Source of the DNA: an uncultured Eubacteriales bacterium
GTDB lineage: Bacteria > Bacillota > Clostridia > Oscillospirales > Oscillospiraceae
Length of the DNA: 7,876 nt
Reading direction: 5' to 3'
Assembly (NCBI GenBank): GCA_900550705.1
Contig: URTG01000078.1
Location: forward strand, 1 to 7,876
Numbering within the stretch: the first letter of the stretch is position 1; each line of letters starts with the position of its first letter. The notes below the pieces were generated by a model. The model did not search any database. It was not told where the DNA came from and saw nothing but the letters and a program-made list of their open reading frames with translations. This document shows positions 1 through 6,111 of this stretch, piece by piece. The translations under genes and the position numbers were made by a program.

Positions 1-111
1 GCCGCAGCCCCTTCTTTGTCGTTTTAAGGGGCGGGGTTCTTAGGGGAGGGGGAAATCGAAATCCCCCCACACCCGCACCCTCGTACAAACCGCACCCGCC
101 CAAGGGCCAGA
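1..111. other. Intergenic stretch with two short inverted repeats
   Basis: I find no convincing coding region here. There are two inverted repeats: a perfect 7-bp pair (GCCCCTT at 7-13, AAGGGGC at 26-32) and a 6-bp pair (GGGGGA at 48-53, TCCCCC at 62-67). Neither is followed by a T tract on either strand, so neither qualifies as a standard intrinsic terminator. They lie downstream of dapF on its strand and could form 3'-end structure in its mRNA, but this is weak. Confidence 0.3.
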
Positions 112-174
112 TAACTCCTAACTCCTAACTCCTAACTCCTAACTCCTACCTCCTAACTCATCCCTCCTCACTCA
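112..174. repeat. 7-bp tandem repeat running into the 3' end of dapF
   Basis: Five perfect head-to-tail copies of TAACTCC occupy 112-146. Four degenerate copies follow in the same 7-base register: TACCTCC, TAACTCA, TCCCTCC and TCACTCA, to about 174. On the minus strand the unit reads GGAGTTA, which resembles a Shine-Dalgarno sequence. The degenerate copies overlap the last codons and stop codon of dapF (158-160), so the array either grew out of the gene end or supplied it. Copy number may vary between strains by replication slippage. Confidence 0.9.
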
Positions 175-949
175 AAACTCCCTGAAACACTTCCACCGCC
201 GGTCCGCTCATCCAGAGGTGTTCTCCCCGCTGCTCCACCTCCAGCACCCCGCCGGGGAGGCGGACGCGGGCGTGATTGCCGCAGCGGCCCAGGCGGCGGG
301 CGGCGGCGAAGGCGGCGCAGGCACCGGTGCCGCAGGCCAGGGTGATGCCGCTGCCCCGCTCCCAGACGCGGACGGTGAGGTCCTCCCCCGCCCCGGCGGC
401 AAATTCGATGTTGGACCGCTCCGGCAGGGCCGGGTGGCGTTCCAGCAGGGGGCCGTACTGCTCCAGCCGGATGGCCTCCGGGTCATCACAGAAAATCACC
501 CCGTGGGGGTTGCCCACATTCACCGGGCGGACCTGGAAGGTCTGGCCGCCGCAGGACGCCTCCACCGAGGGGCGCAGCGCCGCCGCCCCCATATCCACCG
601 CCACCCGGCGGACGGTGCTGCCCCGGACCTCCAGCTCCAGCTGGCGGGGGCCAGCGTCGGTGTCGATGGTCAGGCATTGCTTTCGGGTCAGGCCGTGGTC
701 GTAGACGTATTTTCCCACGCAGCGGATGCCGTTGCCGCACATGGCGCCCCGGGAGCCGTCGGCGTTGTACATCTCCATGGAAAAGTCTCCCCCCCGGCCG
801 GGGGTGATGCAGATCAGCCCGTCCGCCCCCACGCCGAAGTGCCGCCGGGACAGGCGCACCGCCCACCGCTCCGGGTGCTCCAGCGGCCGCTCCAGGCAGT
901 CCACATAGATGTAATCGTTCCCCAGCCCCTCCATTTTCGTAAAACGCAC
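158..949 (-). CDS. dapF: Diaminopimelate epimerase DapF
   Basis: Converts LL-diaminopimelate to meso-diaminopimelate in the cytoplasm, the last epimerisation before lysine and the peptidoglycan cross-linking residue. The 263-residue product has the family's N-terminal TKMEGLGNDYI signature (about residues 4-14). Both catalytic cysteines are present: C71 in MCGNGIR and C206 in ACGTGAC. Length is slightly below the usual ~275. I chose the GTG at 949 because known family members start 2-4 residues before the TKM motif and AGAGG sits 6 bases upstream. The reading frame stays open to an ATG at 1024, but those 25 extra residues look unlike DapF and have no good ribosome binding site. The last residues (LSEEG) are encoded by degenerate copies of the adjacent 7-bp repeat. 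A strong terminator lies between this gene and the regulator upstream, and I see no clear promoter in the 82 bases after it, so its transcription is unexplained. Confidence 0.95.
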   Translation of the reverse strand: MRFTKMEGLGNDYIYVDCLERPLEHPERWAVRLSRRHFGVGADGLICITPGRGGDFSMEMYNADGSRGAMCGNGIRCVGKYVYDHGLTRKQCLTIDTDAGPRQLELEVRGSTVRRVAVDMGAAALRPSVEASCGGQTFQVRPVNVGNPHGVIFCDDPEAIRLEQYGPLLERHPALPERSNIEFAAGAGEDLTVRVWERGSGITLACGTGACAAFAAARRLGRCGNHARVRLPGGVLEVEQRGEHLWMSGPAVEVFQGVLSEEG

Positions 950-1031
950 CGCGCACCTCTTTCCGCCGCAAAAATGCTCCCGCTTCCCTGTCGGTCTCCC
1001 CTCCCCCCAGGGGACGGGGCGCACAAAAGGG

Positions 1032-1073
1032 AAAAAACGGCGAGGACGCCTTCCGAAAGGAAAACGTCCTCGC
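1032..1073 (-). terminator. Strong intrinsic terminator of the glnA-ANTAR regulator transcript
   Basis: Read on the minus strand, a 9-bp perfect GC-rich stem (GCGAGGACG / CGTCCTCGC) continues into six inner pairs (TTTTCC / GGAAGG, two of them G-U) closed by a TTTC tetraloop. It is followed within two bases by six T residues (plus-strand A run 1032-1037). A second compound hairpin (outer arms 1080-1085 and 1109-1114, inner arms 1089-1092 and 1097-1100) sits just upstream in the same transcript. It does not share arms with the terminator, so it is not an obvious antiterminator. Confidence 0.93.
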
Positions 1074-1137
1074 TTGCTCGGAAGCGCACCGCCTTTGCGG
1101 CTGTGTTTGCTTCCACACTATGCTCCGGCGGACCGGG

Positions 1138-1692
1138 TTATGCCTGGGCATCGGTCAGCTCGGTAAGAATTTTTCGGGCGGTGTCGCCCATGTGGCCCCC
1201 CTCGTCCATGCTGCGCTTCTGAATACGGCGGTGGGCCTCCTCCTCGGTGAGACCCCGGCGGTCCATCAGCAGCCGCTTGGCCCGGTCAACCACCTCCTGG
1301 TCCCCCCGATTCCTTCGGACGCGGAGCACCCGCTCCATGCGGCGGCCGAATTGGAGCAGCAGGCGCACGGTGGTCACCGCCTCCTCCCGGCGGATGGGGG
1401 TGGGCAGGCGGAAAATGTCCCGGCTGCCGCACAGGTCCAGGGTGTGCTGGGGTCCCACCAGCAGCAGGGCGCAGGTGGGCGGCAGGTCGTCGCACAGCCA
1501 CTCTGCCGGGCCGTCGGACAGATGGGGCGAGGCCACCACGCAATAGGCCCCCTGCTTGTCCATCCACCGCCGGACCTGGTCGCCGGACTGGCACAGGATA
1601 CAGCGGGCGGTGCCGGTGCTCTCCAGCAGCTCGCCCAGCTTCTGCCCCATGGCGGTATTTTCAAAGGCTACGATTACCGTTTCCAAGCGCAC
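1138..1692 (-). CDS. ANTAR-domain response regulator with degenerate receiver (NitR-like antiterminator)
   Basis: A predicted RNA-binding transcription antiterminator of 184 residues. Residues 1-120 fit a CheY-like receiver; residues about 127-180 form an ANTAR domain, shown by VVDRAKRLLMDRRGLTEEEAHRRI followed after a short gap by SMD. ANTAR proteins bind paired hairpins in nascent mRNA and block terminators. The receiver looks dead: where the phospho-acceptor Asp should be there is A54-S55 (CVVASPHLSDG), the N-terminal acidic pair is missing, and the usual Lys-Pro is T98-P99. It starts at GTG 1692, with GGGAG only 3 bases away; a TTG at 1686 would have better spacing, so the start is uncertain by two codons. 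It follows glnA by 49 bases with no terminator between, so the two are probably co-transcribed. The order matches the glnA-nitR pair described in solventogenic Clostridium (from memory). Likely targets include glnN. Confidence 0.88.
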   Translation of the reverse strand: MRLETVIVAFENTAMGQKLGELLESTGTARCILCQSGDQVRRWMDKQGAYCVVASPHLSDGPAEWLCDDLPPTCALLLVGPQHTLDLCGSRDIFRLPTPIRREEAVTTVRLLLQFGRRMERVLRVRRNRGDQEVVDRAKRLLMDRRGLTEEEAHRRIQKRSMDEGGHMGDTARKILTELTDAQA

Positions 1693-1741
1693 TCACTCCC
1701 AACCGGGGAAAATTGACAGTCAACTCCGCGTCCATCCAATC

Positions 1742-3073
1742 TCAATAGGTCACCAGATACTTTTCCAGCTCCCAGCTCGACACCCGGGTCTGGTACTCGT
1801 TCCACTCCTTCTTCTTCCCCTCCAGATAGTGCCGGGCCACATGGTCCCCCAGCACGTCCATCACCAGGACGTCCTGCTCCATGGCCCGCAGGGCATCCTC
1901 CAGGGTCTCGGGCAGGGCGCCGATGTGGTTGGCCTCCCGGGTCTGGGCATCCATGGCGTAAATATTCTCCGTGATTTCCGGCGGGGGTGTCAGTCCCCGG
2001 GCGATGCCGTCCAGACCGGCGGCCAGACAGGCGGCCACGGCCAGATAGGGGTTGCAGGACGGGTCGGGACTGCGTAGCTCCAGGCGGGTGCTCTGCCCCC
2101 GGACGGCGGGAATCCGCACCAGGGCGGAGCGGTTGGAGGCGGACCAGGCCTTGTACCGGGGGGCCTCGTAGCCCGCGCTGAGGCGCTTGTAGGAGTTCAC
2201 CAGAGGATTGGTCAGCGCCGTGAAGCCGTCCACGTGCTCCAGCAGACCGGCCAGGAAGTGATAGGCGGTCTGGGACAGCTGCTTGGCCCCGTTGGGGTCG
2301 TAAAACACGTTGGTCCCGTTTTTGAACAGGGACATATTGATGTGCATTCCCGAGCCGGCCACCCCGTAGATGGGCTTTGGCATAAAGGTTGCGTGGAGGC
2401 CGTTTTTCTGGGCCAGGGACTTTACCGCCAGCTTAAAGGTCATGATTTTGTCCGCGCCGTCCATGGCGTCGGTATAGCGGAAGTCGATCTCGTGCTGGCC
2501 CACGGCGCACTCGTGGTGGCTGGCCTCGATCTCGAAGCCCATCTCCTCCAGGCACATACAGATCTCCCGGCGGGTGGACTCCCCGTGGTCCAGGGGGCCC
2601 AGGTCGAAGTAGCCCGCCTCGTCCCGGGTCTGGGTGGTGGCGTGGCCCGACTCGTCGGTTTCAAACAGGAAAAATTCCAGCTCCGGCCCGATGTTGAACA
2701 CGTCAAAGCCCATATCCTCCGCCCGGCGGAGCACCCGGCGCAGCACCCCCCGGGGGTCGCCCACAAAGGGGGTGCCGTCGTAATTATAGACATCGCAGAT
2801 CAGCCGGGCCACCTTTCCCTGGGCGGGCCGCCAGGGAAAGACGGTAAAGCTGTTCAGGTCGGGATAGAGGCACTGGTCCGACTCGTTGATCCGGGTAAAG
2901 CCCTCGATGGACGAGCCGTCGAACATGATCTGGTGATTCACCGCCTTTTCGATCTGAGAGGCGGTGATGGCCACATTTTTCAGCTGACCGAAAATATCCA
3001 CAAACTGCATCCGGATAAACTCGATTTCTTCCTCCCGGACGATGCGGATCACGTCTTCCTTGGTGTAGCCCAT
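1742..3073 (-). CDS. glnA: Glutamine synthetase type I (GSI-alpha)
   Basis: Condenses ammonia and glutamate to glutamine with ATP hydrolysis; a cytoplasmic dodecamer in this family. The 443-residue length matches Bacillus subtilis GlnA (444). Landmarks in order: beta-grasp FDGSSIEGF (51-59), metal ligands E131/E133 in PELEFFL, E188 and E195, GSGMHIN with H244, the E303 flap in SAGYEAP, NRSALVRIP (314-322), and RLELRSPDPSCNPY with E332. It lacks the ~25-residue insert and adenylylation loop typical of GSI-beta. R61 in FTRINESD corresponds to the B. subtilis residue used in glutamine feedback inhibition, so feedback control is plausible. I chose ATG 3073 (MGYTKED) because it gives the family length and has AAAGGAG 11 bases upstream. 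A frame-open ATG at 3106 adds 11 unrelated residues and lies at about the predicted transcript start. The ANTAR regulator follows; glnN is divergent. Confidence 0.97.
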   Translation of the reverse strand: MGYTKEDVIRIVREEEIEFIRMQFVDIFGQLKNVAITASQIEKAVNHQIMFDGSSIEGFTRINESDQCLYPDLNSFTVFPWRPAQGKVARLICDVYNYDGTPFVGDPRGVLRRVLRRAEDMGFDVFNIGPELEFFLFETDESGHATTQTRDEAGYFDLGPLDHGESTRREICMCLEEMGFEIEASHHECAVGQHEIDFRYTDAMDGADKIMTFKLAVKSLAQKNGLHATFMPKPIYGVAGSGMHINMSLFKNGTNVFYDPNGAKQLSQTAYHFLAGLLEHVDGFTALTNPLVNSYKRLSAGYEAPRYKAWSASNRSALVRIPAVRGQSTRLELRSPDPSCNPYLAVAACLAAGLDGIARGLTPPPEITENIYAMDAQTREANHIGALPETLEDALRAMEQDVLVMDVLGDHVARHYLEGKKKEWNEYQTRVSSWELEKYLVTY

Positions 3074-3122
3074 AGCTGCGTTCGCTCCTTTCGCTCTTGC
3101 GCGCATCAGTGGTATTGTGTTC

Positions 3123-3152
3123 AGTATGACACGGCGGTTCCCCGTATGTCAA
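3123..3152 (-). promoter_or_regulatory. Sigma-A type promoter of glnA
   Basis: On the minus strand a perfect -35 TTGACA (plus positions 3147-3152) is followed after 18 bases by CATACT (3123-3128, 4/6 to TATAAT). Transcription would start near 3115, giving a leader of about 40 bases with no room for an attenuator. An imperfect GTGT-N8-ACAC inverted repeat overlaps the -10 and could be an operator. No clear match to the GlnR box TGTNAN7TNACA was found. The bases just after the -35 match the acpP promoter closely. Confidence 0.75.
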
Positions 3153-3207
3153 GGCATCAGCTTGTCGAAAAAGCGGCGAAGCCACTTTTTCGACAAGCTG
3201 AAGGCAT
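3151..3207. repeat. 43-bp MITE-like palindrome flanked by 7-bp direct repeats
   Basis: A perfect 16-bp inverted repeat (CAGCTTGTCGAAAAAG at 3158-3173; its complement at 3185-3200) surrounds an 11-base centre that itself pairs GGC with GCC around GAA. The result is one nearly continuous hairpin. AAGGCAT occurs directly on both sides (3151-3157 and 3201-3207), as expected of a target-site duplication. The left copy overlaps the first two bases of the glnA -35 box. No coding capacity. The hairpin has no T tract after it in either direction, so it is not a typical terminator. Confidence 0.8.
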
Positions 3208-3301
3208 TTTCCCAGGCGATCGGCAGGGACGCTCCGGCGGTTCGGCAGATTTCCCATAGTCCTTTTGGCCGTCCCGGCGGATATTTAGTCAGAATTGCGG
3301 A

Positions 3302-3330
3302 TTGCGAAACCGCCGAAAAAGGCGTATTCT
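3302..3330 (+). promoter_or_regulatory. Probable promoter of glnN
   Basis: TTGCGA (3302-3307, 4/6 to TTGACA) and TATTCT (3325-3330, 4/6 to TATAAT) are separated by 17 bases. The predicted start near 3336-3338 would place the first leader hairpin (3334-3351) at or within a few bases of the transcript's 5' end. Neither hexamer is strong, so an upstream promoter cannot be excluded. Confidence 0.45.
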
Positions 3331-3333
3331 AGG

Positions 3334-3399
3334 TGGCAGAAAGATTTGCCAGTGCCCGACAGGGCCACGAGCGGGTGCAGGTCTTGATTTATGTGAGAC
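3334..3399 (+). promoter_or_regulatory. glnN leader with candidate ANTAR antiterminator hairpins
   Basis: First hairpin: TGGCAG (3334-3339), loop AAAGAT (3340-3345), TTGCCA (3346-3351), six pairs with one G-U. The six-base loop has A at position 1 and G at position 4, the rule described for ANTAR-bound RNA hairpins. A middle hairpin (3352-3357 with 3362-3368, one bulge, GACA loop) follows. A last hairpin pairs GTCTTG (3381-3386) with TGAGAC (3394-3399). This last one takes bases 3396-3399 from the 5' arm of the terminator, so the two folds exclude each other. Its loop (ATTTATG, seven bases) does not meet the A1/G4 rule, so assignment as the second ANTAR hairpin is tentative. Confidence 0.5.
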
Positions 3400-3432
3400 A
3401 ATGACGTCCACCACGGCGTTGTTGTCTTTTTT
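3396..3432 (+). terminator. Intrinsic terminator (attenuator) in the glnN leader
   Basis: AGACAATGACG (3396-3406) pairs over 11 positions, two of them G-U, with CGTTGTTGTCT (3417-3427) around a 10-base loop. The stem runs straight into a six-T tract (3427-3432). It lies 37 bases before the glnN start codon and in the direction of glnN, so unless bypassed it would prematurely end glnN transcription. This placement is characteristic of attenuation control. Confidence 0.82.
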
Positions 3433-3469
3433 CGTATCTGCACTCCAACAGGAAGAAAGGGTTGAGTAT

Positions 3470-5578
3470 ATGAGCGTCAATATCACAGCGATCTTTGGCA
3501 CCAACGTATTCAGTATGTCCGTCATGCGGGAGCGCCTGCCCAAGAAGGCCTACGCCGAGGTAGTGGACGTGATGGCCAACGGCGGCAACATCTCGATGGC
3601 CACGGCCGACATCGTGGCCAACGCCATGAAGGATTGGGCCGTGGAAAAGGGGGCCACCCATTACACCCACTGGTTCCAGCCTCTGACCGGTGTGACGGCG
3701 GAGAAGCACGACTCCTTCCTCACCGCCCCCGTGGACAGCAAGACCCTGCTCCAGCTCACCGGCAAGCAGCTCATTATGGGCGAGCCGGACGCCTCCTCCT
3801 TCCCCTCCGGCGGTCTGCGCTCCACCCATTACGCCCGGGGCTATACCGCCTGGGACATGACCTCCCCCGCCTTTGTGAAGGAGATGTCCTGCGGCACCAT
3901 TCTCTGTATCCCCACCATTTTCGTCTCCTACACCGGCGAGGCGCTGGACAAGAAGACCCCCCTGCTGCGCTCCATGGAGGCCATCAACACCCAGGCCCTG
4001 CGGCTGCTGCGGCTGTTCGGCAACACCCAGGCCAAGAAGGTCACCCCCTCCGTGGGCGCGGAGCAGGAGTACTTTCTGGTGGACCGGGAGAACTACCTGA
4101 AGCGCCGGGACATGATCTACACCGGCCGCACCCTGTTCGGCGCCCCCGCCCCCAAGGGCCAGGAGCTGGACGACCAGTACTTCGGCGTCATCCGCGAGCG
4201 GGTAGGTGCCTTCATGGCCGACCTGAATGTGGAGCTGTGGAAGCTGGGCATCCCCGCCATGACCCAGCATAACGAGGTCGCCCCCGCCCAGCATGAGCTG
4301 GCTCCCATCTACACCGCCTGCCACCTGTCCGTGGACCAGAACCAGCTGACCATGGAGACCATGAAGCGGGTGGCCACCAGGCACGGCCTGGTGTGTCTGC
4401 TCCACGAAAAGCCCTACGCCGGTGTCAACGGCTCCGGCAAGCACGACAACTGGTCCATCATCACCGATGCCGGTGAGAATCTGCTGGACCCCGGCGACAC
4501 CCCCAACGAGAACCTCCAGTTCCTGCTGGTCCTGGCCTGTGTCATTAAGGCCATCGACGTCCACGCCGACCTGCTGCGCTGCTCCGCCTCAAACCCGGGG
4601 AACGAGCACCGCCTGGGGGCCCAGGAGGCTCCCCCCGCCATCGTGTCCGTCTTCCTGGGCGACCAGCTGGACAACCTGGTGGATCAGATCGTCAACAACG
4701 CCGACTCCATCAAGCTGCTGGCCTCCAGCAAGCTGGACTCCGGCGTGTCCACCGTCCCCGTCCTGAAGAAGGACACCACCGACCGGAACCGCACCTCCCC
4801 CTTCGCCTTCACCGGCAACAAGTTTGAGTTCCGCATGGTGGGCTCCTCCGACTCCATTGCCGATGCCAACACCACCCTGAACGCCATCGTGGCCGAGGCC
4901 ATGTGCGACGCCGCCGACACCCTGGAAAAGGCCGAGGACTTCCCCGCCGCCTGCACCAAGCTGATCCACGACCTGTTCACCGCCCACCGGCGGGTGATCT
5001 TCAACGGCAACGGCTACTCCGACGAGTGGGTGGCAGAGGCCGCCCGCCGGGGTCTGCCCAACCTGAGCTCCATGGTCTACGCCGTGCCCGCCCTGACCAC
5101 CGACAAGGCGGAGAAGCTGTTCACCAGGTTCGGCATCTACACCAAGTCTGAGCTGGAGTCCCGGGCCGAGATCATGTACGAGACCTTCGCCAAGGTGCTG
5201 AAGATCGAGGCCAACACTATGATCCACATGGCCGGCAAGCACTACATCCCCGCCGCCATCCACTTCAACACCCGTCTGGGCCAGTCCATCGCCGCCGTGT
5301 CCGGTGCCTGTGCCGACGCGGACCTGTCCGTGCAGAAGGAGCTGCTGGTCAAGAGCAGCAAGCTGCTGGCCGAGTCCAACAACGCCCTGGAGGCCCTGAA
5401 GGTCCTCGTCGCCGAGGTGGACGCCATGGACGACGTGGTCGCTATGGCCCTGGCCTACCACGACAAGATCGTCCCCGCCATGGCCGCCCTGCGGAAGCCC
5501 GTGGACGAGCTGGAGCTGCTGGTGGATAAGAGCCTGTGGCCCGTGCCCACCTACGGCGACCTGATGTTCGAGGTCTGA
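3470..5578 (+). CDS. glnN: Glutamine synthetase type III
   Basis: Makes glutamine from glutamate, ammonia and ATP; GSIII enzymes are large (about 700 residues) and occur in Bacteroidetes, Clostridia and some cyanobacteria. The 702-residue product has the GSIII landmarks: GAEQEYFLV (metal ligands E198/E200), LGIPAMTQHNEVAPAQHE, NGSGKHDNW (320-328), LGAQEAPPAI (382-391) and NRTSPFAFTGNKFEFR (440-455), plus a long alpha-helical C-terminus. Start at ATG 3470 (MSVNITAIFG) agrees with family length and has AAAGGG about 9 bases upstream. The frame is open further back, including an ATG at 3401, but that one lies inside the leader terminator and lacks a ribosome binding site. Codon choice is very strongly C/G-ended, suggesting high expression. 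It is divergent from glnA and preceded by a terminator-containing leader, so it is probably switched on under particular nitrogen conditions by the ANTAR regulator. Confidence 0.97.
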   Translation: MSVNITAIFGTNVFSMSVMRERLPKKAYAEVVDVMANGGNISMATADIVANAMKDWAVEKGATHYTHWFQPLTGVTAEKHDSFLTAPVDSKTLLQLTGKQLIMGEPDASSFPSGGLRSTHYARGYTAWDMTSPAFVKEMSCGTILCIPTIFVSYTGEALDKKTPLLRSMEAINTQALRLLRLFGNTQAKKVTPSVGAEQEYFLVDRENYLKRRDMIYTGRTLFGAPAPKGQELDDQYFGVIRERVGAFMADLNVELWKLGIPAMTQHNEVAPAQHELAPIYTACHLSVDQNQLTMETMKRVATRHGLVCLLHEKPYAGVNGSGKHDNWSIITDAGENLLDPGDTPNENLQFLLVLACVIKAIDVHADLLRCSASNPGNEHRLGAQEAPPAIVSVFLGDQLDNLVDQIVNNADSIKLLASSKLDSGVSTVPVLKKDTTDRNRTSPFAFTGNKFEFRMVGSSDSIADANTTLNAIVAEAMCDAADTLEKAEDFPAACTKLIHDLFTAHRRVIFNGNGYSDEWVAEAARRGLPNLSSMVYAVPALTTDKAEKLFTRFGIYTKSELESRAEIMYETFAKVLKIEANTMIHMAGKHYIPAAIHFNTRLGQSIAAVSGACADADLSVQKELLVKSSKLLAESNNALEALKVLVAEVDAMDDVVAMALAYHDKIVPAMAALRKPVDELELLVDKSLWPVPTYGDLMFEV

Positions 5579-5607
5579 TTACATTTCGCGTACCCTCCCC
5601 CTTCCTC

Positions 5608-5650
5608 CTCCCCCGGGGTCCCGCGTGTGCGGGGCGCCGGGGGAGTTTTA
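5608..5650 (+). terminator. Intrinsic terminator after glnN
   Basis: A 9-bp stem (CTCCCCCGG / CCGGGGGAG, 5608-5616 with 5637-5645) encloses a second stem CCCGC/GCGGG with a GTGT loop, followed by TTTTAT. The stem is strong but the T tract is short, so some read-through is possible. Confidence 0.82.
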
Positions 5651-5658
5651 TAAACTAT

Positions 5659-5699
5659 AAAATCCGCCCAGCCTGGGATAAACCGATGGCTGGGCGGAT
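5659..5699 (-). terminator. Intrinsic terminator of the membrane-anchored XRE gene
   Basis: A perfect 12-bp inverted repeat (ATCCGCCCAGCC at 5662-5673, complement at 5688-5699) with a 14-base loop is followed on the minus strand by TTTTATAG. It ends 14 bases beyond the stop codon of the XRE gene. With the glnN terminator beside it, it forms a normal convergent-gene terminator pair. Confidence 0.85.
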
Positions 5700-5713
5700 C
5701 GTTCTGCGCTCGC

Positions 5714-6067
5714 TTACTGATTTGCCTCCCGCAATAGCTCCTCCGCTGTCATGCCGAACAGCTTGGCCAGGGCCATGAGATTGGTGGTGCTGGGGTCAGA
5801 CGCGCCGCTCTCCCATTTAGAGACGGCCTGGCGGCTGACACCCAGGGTCTCGGCGATGAACTCCTGGGTCATTTTACAGGCGGTGCGGTGCTGCTTGAGC
5901 ACCTGGCCCAGGGTCTTGGCCTGCTCCGCCTTCTCCTTCCGCACCGGGGCGGACTTGAGGTACTTCCGCAGCGCCCGGATGAGCAGATAGACCAGGTAGA
6001 TCACCACCGCCGCCTGCACCAGCCACAGGGCGATGAGCACGACAGACTGGACGAAAAATAGCTTCAT
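5714..6067 (-). CDS. Membrane-anchored XRE-family helix-turn-helix protein
   Basis: A 117-residue predicted transcription regulator. Residues about 5-30 form a single very hydrophobic helix followed by a basic stretch (RALRKYLK), which predicts an N-in/out membrane anchor with the C-terminal part in the cytoplasm. Residues about 53-112 are an XRE-type HTH: MTQEFIAETLGVSRQAVSKWESGASDPS has the standard recognition-helix pattern. The protein then ends with AKLFGMTAEELLRE. The start at ATG 6067 is supported by AAGGAGG 8 bases upstream and by the hydrophobic segment beginning at once; a longer reading frame from 6130 is unsupported. Anchor at the N-terminus with HTH at the C-terminus is the reverse of the commoner arrangement in anchored XRE proteins. 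DNA targets and signal are unknown. It is separated by terminators from rnc upstream and from glnN downstream, so it is probably its own transcription unit, although I see no strong promoter. Confidence 0.85.
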   Translation of the reverse strand: MKLFFVQSVVLIALWLVQAAVVIYLVYLLIRALRKYLKSAPVRKEKAEQAKTLGQVLKQHRTACKMTQEFIAETLGVSRQAVSKWESGASDPSTTNLMALAKLFGMTAEELLREANQ

Positions 6068-6111
6068 AATCGGGTCCTCCTTGTGTTTTGTGGCTCCAGT
6101 ATGCCGATTTT

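Noticed and set aside
218..1222. Long plus-strand open frame opposite dapF (334 codons)
   Set aside because: Shadow of dapF in a GC-rich genome; low-complexity composition and no recognisable domain.
1713..1723. Short palindrome TTGACAGTCAA in the gap between glnA and the ANTAR gene
   Set aside because: Only five pairs, with no strong T tract and no match to a known nitrogen operator; too short to call a terminator or operator.
3074..3106. 11-residue extension of glnA from an ATG at 3106
   Set aside because: The ATG is at about the predicted transcript start, has no ribosome binding site, and the family starts at the MGYTKED position.
3123..3152. GlnR/TnrA operator (TGTNAN7TNACA) at the glnA promoter
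   Set aside because: TGTCA occurs, but no TNACA follows at the required spacing.
2234..3259. Long plus-strand open frame opposite glnA (341 codons)
   Set aside because: Antisense shadow of a clear glnA; it also crosses the glnA promoter and palindrome.
3401..3469. In-frame N-terminal extension of glnN from an ATG at 3401, and an even longer open frame from 3302
   Set aside because: The 3401 ATG lies inside the leader terminator stem, has no ribosome binding site, and the extension is not part of the GSIII family; ATG 3470 fits length and has a ribosome binding site.
3389..4564. Long minus-strand open frame opposite glnN (391 codons), with others at 4589-5461
   Set aside because: Gly/Val/His-rich antisense shadow produced by the C/G-ended codons of glnN; no family features.
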